Positions 1 to 4,991 of a DNA stretch of 5,172 nt are shown in pieces. The position numbers and the translations under genes are program-made. A model generated the notes under the pieces. That model did no database searches, was not told where the DNA came from, and saw only the letters and a list, made by a program, of their open reading frames with translations. The stretch is from NCBI GenBank assembly GCA_023700825.1, contig JAMPYE010000358.1, forward strand, positions 1 to 5,172, given 5' to 3'. This DNA is from Thermoanaerobaculia bacterium. Lineage in GTDB: Bacteria; Acidobacteriota; Thermoanaerobaculia; Gp7-AA8. How positions within the stretch are numbered: the first letter of the stretch is position 1; each line of letters opens with the position of its first letter.

Positions 1-1
1 G

Positions 2-709
2 TCACTGACGCTCGACGCCGATTCCCTCTCCGTCGTATCGCGCTCGCGCGACGAGTCGGTCGCCGTCACGCCGCTCCCTAAGGCGTTGCGCCATCCGGCG
101 TCCGCAATGCTGTCGGTCGCACTCGGCTCGATCCCGGAGCTTGCCGGAGACTGGGACCGCGTCCTCCCTGTCGATGCGAGCGGCATGGGCGCCGGTCTCG
201 TTGCGATTTACGGCGTCGAGGCGGGGACGTTCCTCCCCAGGGTCCGCGGCGTGGTGGTCGCAACCTCGACGGAGACCGACCCCGTCGCGCTCCTCGACCG
301 GCTCGTGCCCGCGGTTGACGGATCGGTTTCGAGTATCCGGCAGCGCGACGGCGTCGTGATCGCGAAACGCGAGGCGATGGGGCTCGTGGGCGAAGCTGCA
401 CTCCTCGAGGGGCACGCGATCCTCGCGCTCGACGACGGCTCGATGGACCGCTTTCTCGACGATCGCGCCACGGCCGTGCCGTTCGCCGAGGGAGTGGAGT
501 GGTCACTCCGCGCGAAACCGGCAGAGCTGCGCCTGGCGATCCGCAGCGCGAGCGACAGTCTCGGCTACAAGATCCTGGGCAAGAGCACCCGGAACTCGGT
601 GCGCTCGCTCAGCCGTTCGCTCGGATGGGTCGAGGGCGCCCGGTCGGCGACCCTCGAGCGGACCCGGACGGCCGGGGAGGCGAGGGTCACCTGCCGGGTG
701 GAGTGGTGA
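2..709 (+). CDS. Unrecognised protein, C-terminal part (5' end cut by window edge)
   Basis: The reading frame is open from base 2 to the TGA at 707-709 and gives 235 residues without a start. A TTG at 86 could serve as a start, but the frame runs open and gene-like to the edge, so I read this as a truncated gene. No catalytic motif, signal peptide or membrane segment is visible in this part. The pattern is of alternating short hydrophobic strands and small amphipathic helices. One segment (about residues 130-147) reads as a strand, a turn with DDGS, then a short helix. This resembles secreted or periplasmic bacterial proteins of the DUF3352 kind, but I cannot assign it. The basic stretch near residues 185-205 (KILGKSTRNS and after) and a final strand ending in CRVEW close the protein. 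It ends 318 bases before yceD and is separated from it by an inverted repeat and a promoter, so it is probably a separate transcription unit. That it is coding is fairly certain; its function is unknown. Confidence 0.72.
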   Translation, partial: SLTLDADSLSVVSRSRDESVAVTPLPKALRHPASAMLSVALGSIPELAGDWDRVLPVDASGMGAGLVAIYGVEAGTFLPRVRGVVVATSTETDPVALLDRLVPAVDGSVSSIRQRDGVVIAKREAMGLVGEAALLEGHAILALDDGSMDRFLDDRATAVPFAEGVEWSLRAKPAELRLAIRSASDSLGYKILGKSTRNSVRSLSRSLGWVEGARSATLERTRTAGEARVTCRVEW

Positions 710-721
710 TGGCGTTCCTGC

Positions 722-817
722 TTTCTCAATTCTCCATTCCTCATGCGACATTCTTCATTTCGGTTTCTTTGCGGCTGGGCGAAAACCGGAATGGAGAATG
801 TCGCATGAAGAAGGGAG
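722..817. repeat. Long imperfect inverted repeat built from 7-bp units
   Basis: The arms 741-766 and 783-808 are complementary over 26 bases, with two G-U positions if read as RNA, around a 16-base loop. The 14 bases 741-754 pair perfectly with 795-808. Both arms show a 7-base period. On the left, ATT or ATG recurs at 729, 736, 743, 750 and 757, and the right arm has the same words in reverse complement. The array begins 12 bases after the stop of the upstream gene. In RNA it would form a strong hairpin. There is no T-run after it, so it is not a classical intrinsic terminator, although it could protect or end the upstream mRNA. The same word family (ATTCNNN, including an exact ATTCTTC) recurs at 4004-4045. 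Confidence 0.75.
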
Positions 818-846
818 GCTGTAGAAGTCGCTCCGGTTCGGGCGGC

Positions 847-871
847 TCCGGAAACCCGGCCGGGTTCCGGA
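847..871. promoter_or_regulatory. GC-rich dyad upstream of the yceD promoter
   Basis: There is a perfect 14-base palindrome at 853-866 (AACCCGGCCGGGTT). It extends on both sides by TCCGG and CCGGA once one unpaired A (852) is allowed, giving 12-base half-sites over 25 bases. Its right edge lies 30 bases upstream of the TATAAT at 902. That is a usual place for an operator or activator site. A terminator for the upstream gene is less likely because no T-run follows. GC-rich DNA produces such palindromes by chance more often than average, so the regulatory role is an inference. Confidence 0.35.
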
Positions 872-901
872 TCGGTTCAATTCCACCCACCCGCGCCCCC
901 C

Positions 902-907
902 TATAAT
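902..907 (+). promoter_or_regulatory. Probable sigma-70-type -10 box for yceD-rpmF-plsX
   Basis: An exact TATAAT stands out in otherwise GC-rich sequence, 120 bases upstream of the yceD ATG. No good -35 box lies at 16-18 bases. The nearest candidates are TTCCAC at 881-886 (15-base spacer) and TTCAAT at 876-881 (20-base spacer). The promoter may therefore depend on an activator, with the dyad at 847-871 as a candidate site. Transcription would start near 913-916. Confidence 0.5.
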
Positions 908-912
908 CAGTT

Positions 913-1027
913 GTTGTTCACCATGGGAGCCCTCCCTGGACTCTCCGAAATACTGGCCGCCCGTGCGGCGTTACTGCTGCGTCGCGACAGTGCCCTTGGA
1001 CGGGTGCGCGGAACGACGGAAGTCATC
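913..1027 (+). other. Putative 5' leader of the yceD-rpmF-plsX mRNA
   Basis: If transcription starts about 7 bases after the TATAAT, the mRNA has a leader of roughly 110-115 bases. It can fold into small hairpins: 921-928 with 933-939 (one bulged base, 4-base loop) and GCCGC 956-960 with GCGGC 965-969. I do not recognise a known riboswitch or ribosomal-protein leader. The frame of yceD stays open back through this stretch, so an N-terminally extended protein is the alternative, but I see no Shine-Dalgarno sequence for the upstream TTG (911) or ATG (923). Confidence 0.25.
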
Positions 1028-1588
1028 ATGCCCAACTTCATTGAACTCAAGAAGATAGAGCAGGCCGACGAGCCGGTTACCGTCGAGGCGAGCCTCGAGA
1101 TCGCTCCGGCTGACCTCGACCACGACGACATCGAGTCGATTTCCGACGCGAAGATCGCCGTGGCCGCCTCGAAAGGCGCGGGTCCGGGCGAGTTCCTCTT
1201 CCAGGGGACCTTCGCCTTCACCGCTGCCATTGCCTGTGCGCGTTGCCTCGATCCGGTGCCGTTTGCCAACCGGAGCGAGTTTGCCGTAACATTCCGCCCC
1301 CATCCCTCGGTGGGTGGTGCCGACGATCCCGAAATCGAGATCGGAGAGGGAGATCTCGACGTCGAGTACTACTCCGAGCCGCACGTGGCTCTCGAGCAGC
1401 TCGCCGGCGAGCAGATCGAACTGGCGTTGCCGATGCGAATCGTATGCGCCGAGTCGTGCCTGGGTCTTTGCCCCAGGTGCGGCGCAAATCTCAACCGCGG
1501 AGCATGCGGTTGTGAGCCCGAGCCCGTGGACGAACGATGGCAGGCGCTGAGCGACCTGCGCGACAAGATCAAGAAAGAAGAAAAGTAG
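1028..1588 (+). CDS. yceD: YceD / DUF177 family protein, 186 aa
   Basis: This is a member of the DUF177 (YceD) family, which is almost always encoded directly before rpmF. The family's biochemical role is not settled; links to ribosomal RNA and L32 supply have been proposed. The N-terminal half is a beta-rich domain. A CARC motif (Cys70, Cys73) follows the GTFAF strand, as usual for the family. The C-terminal part holds a second cysteine cluster, Cys140, 144, 148, 151, 160 and 162, in the familiar order CLGLCPRCGANLN then CGC, followed by a D-R-W-x-x-L segment and a lysine-rich tail. These cysteines suggest a bound metal, which I infer. The start is set at ATG 1028 because GGAAG (1018-1022) precedes it by 5 bases and MPNFIEL fits family N-termini. 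rpmF follows after 9 bases, and its ribosome site overlaps this stop codon, suggesting coupled translation. Confidence 0.9.
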   Translation: MPNFIELKKIEQADEPVTVEASLEIAPADLDHDDIESISDAKIAVAASKGAGPGEFLFQGTFAFTAAIACARCLDPVPFANRSEFAVTFRPHPSVGGADDPEIEIGEGDLDVEYYSEPHVALEQLAGEQIELALPMRIVCAESCLGLCPRCGANLNRGACGCEPEPVDERWQALSDLRDKIKKEEK

Positions 1589-1597
1589 GAGTCAACG

Positions 1598-1783
1598 ATG
1601 CCGAATCCCAAACGCAGACATTCCAAAGCGCGCACGCGCACCCGCCGCGCGCACGACTTCCTCACCCCGAAGTCGACGTCGACCTGCTCGAACTGCCACG
1701 AGGCCAAGCTGCCGCACCGCGTTTGCCCGAAGTGCGGTTACTACAAGGGTCGCGAAGTCGTCGCCGGCAAGGACGTCCTCTAG
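1598..1783 (+). CDS. rpmF: 50S ribosomal protein L32 (bL32), 61 aa
   Basis: L32 is a small protein of the large ribosomal subunit. The start MPNPKRRHSKARTRTRRAHD is the characteristic basic N-terminus that threads into ribosomal RNA. The second half is a zinc ribbon with both cysteine pairs intact, C30-x2-C33 and C43-x2-C46, followed by GYYKGREV. This is therefore the zinc-binding form, with no sign of the cysteine-free paralogue. The length matches the family, about 55-65 residues. A strong AGGAG (1587-1591) overlaps the yceD stop codon and lies 6 bases before ATG 1598, tying its expression to yceD. plsX follows after 49 bases. Confidence 0.97.
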   Translation: MPNPKRRHSKARTRTRRAHDFLTPKSTSTCSNCHEAKLPHRVCPKCGYYKGREVVAGKDVL

Positions 1784-1784
1784 A

Positions 1785-1812
1785 GCGGCGCCGGGCTGGT
1801 CCCGGCCGCCGT
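1785..1812 (+). other. GC-rich hairpin between rpmF and plsX
   Basis: GCCGGG (1790-1795) pairs with CCCGGC (1801-1806) around the loop CTGGT. Past one bulged C (1807), CGGC (1786-1789) pairs with GCCG (1808-1811), with a G-U pair beyond. It starts right after the rpmF stop codon and ends 20 bases before the plsX start. The bases after it (CTTCCCGC) have no T-run, so it is not a standard terminator. It could stabilise the yceD-rpmF mRNA end or lower plsX expression relative to L32. The fold is visible in the sequence; the role is inferred. Confidence 0.35.
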
Positions 1813-1832
1813 CTTCCCGCACAACTCGCCCG

Positions 1833-2921
1833 ATGATGCAGAAGCCGAGGCTGACGAAGCGGCACCGAATCGCGGTCGACGCGATGGGGGGCGACCATGC
1901 CCCCGGGGAAATCGTCTTTGGCGCGCTCGACGCGGCCACCAGCTTCGACGTCGACATTCTGCTGGTCGGCCAGGAAGCGCGCATCGCGGCAGAGCTGACG
2001 AAACACGCCGGATCGATTCCCTCGAACATCGAGATCGTCGACGCTGCCGAAGTCGTCGAGATGTGCGATCCCCCGATCACGCCCCTCCGACGCAAACGCA
2101 ACTCGTCGATCCGCATCGCCGCGAACCTCGTCGGAGAGGGTCGCGCGGGAGCGTTCGTCTCCGCCGGCAACACCGGCGCGACGTGGACGTCCGCTCGCGC
2201 GGTGCTCGGCATGGTCGAAGGGGTCGACCGGCCGGCGCTCGCCGCGCTCGTTCCGAGTCTCACGCCGCAGGGCTTCACCGTTCTTCTCGACGTCGGCGCC
2301 AACGTCGACGCGCGGCCTCATCACCTTCGTGAGTTCGCCGTCATGGGCCACTTCTACGCGCAGATGGTTTTCGGCCTCGAGCGTCCGCGCCTCGGCCTGA
2401 TGTCGATCGGCGAAGAGGAAGGGAAAGGGAACGACCTGACGAAGGAATCGTTCGCCGTGCTCGCCGAGACGGGGCTGAACTTCATCGGCAACGCCGAAGG
2501 TCGCGACGTCTACAACGGCAACGCCGACGTGGTCGTGTGCGACGGTTTCGTCGGCAACTGCGTACTGAAGGCCTCCGAAGCGCTCGGCGAGATGATCAAG
2601 CAGACGCTCTCCGCGGAGTTCAAGAAGAACCCGTTCCGCATGCTCGGCGGCCTGCTGTCGGGGAGCGCGCTCGCGGGGATGAAGAAGAAGATGGACTACA
2701 CCGAGTACGGTGGCGCGCCGCTGCTCGGCGTGAACGGCGGCTGCATCGTCTGCCACGGCCGCTCGAATGGGAAGGCGATTCGCAACGCCATCCGCGTCGC
2801 TGCGGAGTTCGTCGAGCACGACGTCAACGGCAAGATCCGGACGAAGATCTCCGAGCTCCACTCGCAGGAGCGGGCCGAAGGGCTTGCGTCGGGGGATCAA
2901 CCAGCAGGTCAAAGGTCATAG
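1833..2921 (+). CDS. plsX: Phosphate acyltransferase PlsX, 362 aa
   Basis: PlsX converts acyl-ACP and phosphate into acyl-phosphate, which PlsY uses to acylate glycerol-3-phosphate in the first step of phospholipid synthesis. It is a soluble enzyme that binds the membrane surface peripherally. The family blocks appear in order: VDAMGGDHAP (15-24), SAGNTGA (110-116), DVGAN (153-157), SIGEEEGKGN (191-200), ADVVVCDGFVGN (231-242), YGGAPLLGVNG (292-302) and CHGRS (307-311). The length is normal. Two adjacent ATGs (1833, 1836) are possible starts. Neither has a Shine-Dalgarno sequence, and no other in-frame start lies between the rpmF stop and 1833. The last five codons (A-G-Q-R-S) and the TAG lie inside the left arm of the repeat element at 2904-3170, so the C-terminus was evidently set by the repeat. 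It is probably cotranscribed with yceD and rpmF. It converges with fabG, and fabH, its common next neighbour, is absent here. Confidence 0.96.
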   Translation: MMQKPRLTKRHRIAVDAMGGDHAPGEIVFGALDAATSFDVDILLVGQEARIAAELTKHAGSIPSNIEIVDAAEVVEMCDPPITPLRRKRNSSIRIAANLVGEGRAGAFVSAGNTGATWTSARAVLGMVEGVDRPALAALVPSLTPQGFTVLLDVGANVDARPHHLREFAVMGHFYAQMVFGLERPRLGLMSIGEEEGKGNDLTKESFAVLAETGLNFIGNAEGRDVYNGNADVVVCDGFVGNCVLKASEALGEMIKQTLSAEFKKNPFRMLGGLLSGSALAGMKKKMDYTEYGGAPLLGVNGGCIVCHGRSNGKAIRNAIRVAAEFVEHDVNGKIRTKISELHSQERAEGLASGDQPAGQRS

Positions 2922-2933
2922 GTCAAAGGTCAA
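2906..2933 (+). repeat. Four tandem 7-bp units AGGTCAN (left arm)
   Basis: Units start at 2906, 2913, 2920 and 2927. Each reads AGGTCA plus a variable seventh base (A, T, A, A). The first two units code the end of PlsX and provide its TAG stop. The reverse complement of this array recurs in the right arm (3141-3168). Confidence 0.85.
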
Positions 2934-2972
2934 AGCAGGCAGAGATCAGCGAGTCTGTGCGGGTTTTCGTAG

Positions 2973-3005
2973 GGGCGACGCGATGCGTCGCCCGTTGTGT
3001 TTGTT
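2973..3005 (+). terminator. Possible terminator for plsX (plus strand)
   Basis: A perfect 9-bp stem, GGGCGACGC (2973-2981) with GCGTCGCCC (2985-2993), has a 3-base loop, GAT. The following 12 bases (2994-3005) contain eight T but are broken by G, so the U-tract is poor. It lies 51 bases after the plsX stop. The hairpin is clear; function as a terminator is plausible only. Confidence 0.45.
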
Positions 3006-3074
3006 GGGGCAAGAGCGAAAGGCGTTGAGCAACCTTTGTCGTGTGCTTTTCGGCGCTCGCCTCGTTCCGCAATG

Positions 3075-3102
3075 AAAAAGGGGCGACGCACCGCGTCGCC
3101 CC
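3075..3102 (-). terminator. Intrinsic terminator for fabD-fabG (minus strand)
   Basis: On the minus strand a 10-bp stem, GGGGCGACGC paired with GCGTCGCCCC (3102-3093 with 3089-3080), closes on the 3-base loop GGT and is followed at once by five T (3079-3075). This is a textbook rho-independent terminator shape. It lies about 70 bases after the fabG stop. It is the inverted copy of the hairpin at 2973-2993, so the element appears to provide terminators in both directions. Confidence 0.7.
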
Positions 3103-3140
3103 TACGAACCGATTTGCAGCTGCGCTAACCGCTGCTTGCT

Positions 3141-3168
3141 TTGACCTTTGACCTCTGACCTTTGACCT
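3141..3168 (-). repeat. Four tandem 7-bp units AGGTCAN (right arm, inverted)
   Basis: This is the inverted counterpart of the array at 2906-2933. Read on the minus strand, the units are AGGTCA plus a variable base (A, G, A, A). It lies only a few bases after the fabG stop codon (3175-3173), so the plsX and fabG transcripts could carry complementary 3' ends. Confidence 0.85.
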
Positions 3169-3172
3169 GCCT

Positions 3173-3916
3173 CTACATGTACAACCCGCCGCTCACGTTC
3201 AACACCGTACCGGTGATGTAGCTGGCCTGCTCGCTGGCGAGGTAGCAGACGGCGTGGGCGACGTCGTCGGGGGTGCCGAGACGCTTGATCGCGATGCGCG
3301 ACTCGAGCGCCGCTTTCGCATCATCGGTCATGACGTCGGTCATCGCCGTCGCGATGAAGCCGGGAGCGATCGCGTTGACGGTGACGTTGCGCGAGCCGAT
3401 CTCGAGCGCGAGCGACTTGGTGAAGCCGACGATCGCCGCCTTCGACGCCGAGTAATTCACCTGTCCCGGGTTTCCCATCAGGCCGACGACCGAGGTGATG
3501 TTGATGACGCGACCCCACTTCGTCCGGATCATCTTCTTCACGACTTCCTGCGTGATGTGGAACATCGAGTCGACATTGGTGCGGATCACGGTGTCCCACG
3601 CTTCCGGCTTCATGCGGATGAAGAGGTCGTCCGCGGTGATCCCGGCGTTGTTGACCAGGATGTCGATCTGCTTGTGCTCCTCGATGAGCGCCTTGATCCG
3701 GTCGCGCACGTCGGCGCCCGTGATGTCGAGCTCCACCGGCGTCGCCTTGCCGCCCGCGGCGGTGATCGCGCCGGCGACCTCGGTGACCTTGTCGAGCCCG
3801 CGCGCGGCGCAGAGCACGTGAGCTCCGCACTCGCCGAGCCGCTTCGCAATCTGCTCGCCGATGCCGCGCGACGCTCCCGTCACGAGGGCGACCTTGCCGT
3901 TCAGTTCGATGTTCAT
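3173..3916 (-). CDS. fabG: 3-oxoacyl-ACP reductase FabG, 247 aa
   Basis: FabG is the NADPH-dependent enzyme that reduces beta-ketoacyl-ACP to 3-hydroxyacyl-ACP in each cycle of type II fatty acid synthesis. It is a short-chain dehydrogenase with every classical mark. It has the nucleotide-binding TGASRGIG (13-20), Arg39 after the second strand (fitting NADPH preference), NNAG (89-92), the catalytic tetrad Asn114, Ser142, Tyr155 and Lys159 (YSASK, 155-159), and the APGFIAT loop (184-190). The length matches the family. The start is well supported by AGGAG (within 3928-3923) six bases before the ATG. It lies downstream of fabD in the same direction with a 130-base gap filled with 7-bp repeats, so the two are probably one transcript that ends at the terminator at 3102-3075. 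Short-chain dehydrogenases are many, but the close match to FabG motifs and the fabD neighbour make this assignment safe. Confidence 0.95.
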   Translation of the reverse strand: MNIELNGKVALVTGASRGIGEQIAKRLGECGAHVLCAARGLDKVTEVAGAITAAGGKATPVELDITGADVRDRIKALIEEHKQIDILVNNAGITADDLFIRMKPEAWDTVIRTNVDSMFHITQEVVKKMIRTKWGRVINITSVVGLMGNPGQVNYSASKAAIVGFTKSLALEIGSRNVTVNAIAPGFIATAMTDVMTDDAKAALESRIAIKRLGTPDDVAHAVCYLASEQASYITGTVLNVSGGLYM

Positions 3917-3936
3917 GCGATTGCTCCTATTGAGTC

Positions 3937-3978
3937 AGGCGACAGTCGAGAGGCGACAGGCGAGAGGCGAAAGGCGAT
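3937..3978 (+). repeat. Six tandem 7-bp units AGGCGAN
   Basis: Units start at 3937, 3944, 3951, 3958, 3965 and 3972. Five read AGGCGA plus a variable base (C, C, G, A, T); the second reads AGTCGAG. The array lies in the fabD-fabG gap, ending 8 bases before the fabG Shine-Dalgarno sequence in the transcription direction. In the fabG mRNA it would be a C- and U-rich tract just before the ribosome site. Confidence 0.85.
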
Positions 3979-4003
3979 GAGCGGGCCAGTCGATCCGTTT
4001 CGA

Positions 4004-4045
4004 ACTCCACATTCCGCGTTCCGCAATCTGAATTCCGCATTCTTC
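4004..4045 (+). repeat. 7-bp repeat array of the ATTCNNN family
   Basis: Six units of 7 bases can be set in register from 4004. ATTCCGC occurs at 4011 and 4032, GTTCCGC at 4018 and ATTCTTC at 4039, with degenerate units at 4004 and 4025. The array ends one base before the fabD stop codon (4049-4047). ATTCTTC and related words also occur in register at 729-763, so the two arrays belong to one family. Here only a single orientation is present, with no inverted partner. Confidence 0.7.
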
Positions 4046-4046
4046 G

Positions 4047-4982
4047 TCATCCGCCGAGCGCTTCCAGCGACGCGACGTTGTTGACGCTCACGACCTCGAC
4101 CGACTTGTCGATGCGTTTGACGAGGCCCGCGAGCACCGCCCCGGGCCCTACCTCGACGAACTTCTTCACGCCCATCGCGATCATCGCCTGGATCGATTCC
4201 GTCCACCGTACCGGAGACACGACCTGGCGGATCAGCGCGTTGCGGACTGCATGGTCGGTTCCGACCGGCGACGCGTCGACGTTCGTGATCAGCGGCACGT
4301 AGAGCGGATGGAACGGGGCGCTCTCGAGGATCGGGCGCAACCGCTCCTCCGCCGGTTTCATCAGGGCGCAATGGAAAGGTGCGGAGACGGGGAGCATGAG
4401 CGACTTGCGCACGCCGCGCGCCCTGGCGACGTCGAGTGCGCGGGCGACCGCTTCGGTGTGCCCCGCGATGACGATCTGTCCCGGCGCGTTGATGTTCGCC
4501 GGAGAGCAGACCTGACCCTGCGCGGCTTCGCTGCAGATCGACGCGATCTCGTCGATGTCGGGCCCCAGGATCGCGGCCATCGCGCCCATGCCGACGGGGA
4601 CCGCTTCCTGCATGAACTGCCCGCGCGCGCGGACGATCTTCGCGGCGGCCGGGGCCTTGAGGCCGCCGGCGCAGACGATCGCGCTGTACTCGCCGAGCGA
4701 GTGGCCGGCCACGATGTCCGGCTCGAGATCGGGGTAGCGCTCGCGGATCGCTTCCAGGATCGCGATGGAGGTCGCGAGGATCGCCGGCTGCGTGTTCGAC
4801 GTCAGTCGCAGCGCGTCCTCGGGGCCCTCGAAGCAGAGATGCGAGATCGAGAAGCCGAGCGCCTCGTCGATCTCCTCGAAGACGCGGCGCGCGGCCGGAG
4901 AGGCCTCGGCGACGTCCTTGCCCATCCCCGGAGCCTGGCTGCCCTGGCCGGGGAACACGAATGCCAACTGGTGCTCTCTCAT
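4047..4982 (-). CDS. fabD: Malonyl-CoA:ACP transacylase FabD, 311 aa
   Basis: FabD moves malonate from CoA to acyl carrier protein, supplying the extender unit for fatty acid synthesis in the cytoplasm. The acyltransferase fold is shown by GQGSQ (12-16, whose Gln13 helps form the oxyanion hole), the nucleophile elbow GHSLG (93-97, Ser95), Arg120 in RARG (binds the malonyl carboxylate), His204 in SAPFH (catalytic partner), Gln253, and the C-terminal GPG (279-281). The length is close to the roughly 309 residues of the E. coli enzyme. I chose ATG 4982 because MREHQLAFVFPGQGSQ is the normal N-terminus. An in-frame ATG at 5045 would add 21 residues not expected in the family. No Shine-Dalgarno sequence precedes 4982, but a TATGAT at 4997-4992 lies 9 bases upstream, which suggests a very short or absent leader. 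fabG follows 130 bases downstream. Confidence 0.96.
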   Translation of the reverse strand: MREHQLAFVFPGQGSQAPGMGKDVAEASPAARRVFEEIDEALGFSISHLCFEGPEDALRLTSNTQPAILATSIAILEAIRERYPDLEPDIVAGHSLGEYSAIVCAGGLKAPAAAKIVRARGQFMQEAVPVGMGAMAAILGPDIDEIASICSEAAQGQVCSPANINAPGQIVIAGHTEAVARALDVARARGVRKSLMLPVSAPFHCALMKPAEERLRPILESAPFHPLYVPLITNVDASPVGTDHAVRNALIRQVVSPVRWTESIQAMIAMGVKKFVEVGPGAVLAGLVKRIDKSVEVVSVNNVASLEALGG

Positions 4983-4991
4983 GGTTCGCGG

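Larger units (their letters stand above)
2904..3170. repeat. Composite inverted-repeat element (267 bp) between plsX and fabG
   Basis: The outer arms 2904-2942 and 3132-3170 are inverted copies matching at 37 of 39 bases. The inner arms 2966-2993 and 3081-3108 match at 27 of 28. The spacer between outer and inner arm is 23 bases on both sides, and the left half of the two spacers is still partly alike. The centre (2994-3080, 87 bases) is not repeated and has no convincing gene. The architecture is thus 39-23-28-87-28-23-39. The outer arms consist of 7-base units AGGTCAN. No target-site duplication is visible at the ends and no transposase is encoded. It could be a non-autonomous, MITE-like element or a locally grown palindromic repeat. 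It reaches five codons into plsX and stops 2 bases short of the fabG stop codon. Confidence 0.8.

Noticed and set aside
86..709. Complete gene starting at TTG 86
   Set aside because: The same frame is open to the window edge with protein-like sequence, and no Shine-Dalgarno sequence stands before 86, so a truncated longer gene is more likely.
911..1027. N-terminal extension of YceD to a TTG at 911 or ATG at 923
   Set aside because: No Shine-Dalgarno sequence precedes them, the TATAAT at 902-907 would start the RNA at or next to them, and family N-termini match the ATG at 1028.
2994..3080. Small gene in the core of the composite repeat
   Set aside because: Open frames crossing it are arginine-rich extensions of shadow frames of plsX; none has a ribosome site or start confined to the core.
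2904..3170. CRISPR array
   Set aside because: The repeats are contiguous 7-base units and inverted arms, without direct repeats separated by unique spacers and without cas genes.
2904..3170. Insertion sequence with target-site duplication
   Set aside because: The bases flanking the outer arms (ending ATCAACCA on the left, starting CTCTAC on the right) do not match and there is no transposase frame, so only a non-autonomous or non-mobile repeat can be supported.
3254..4084. Long plus-strand open frame opposite fabG
   Set aside because: It is antisense to a gene with a full FabG motif set and has a charged, low-complexity translation typical of an antisense frame in GC-rich DNA.
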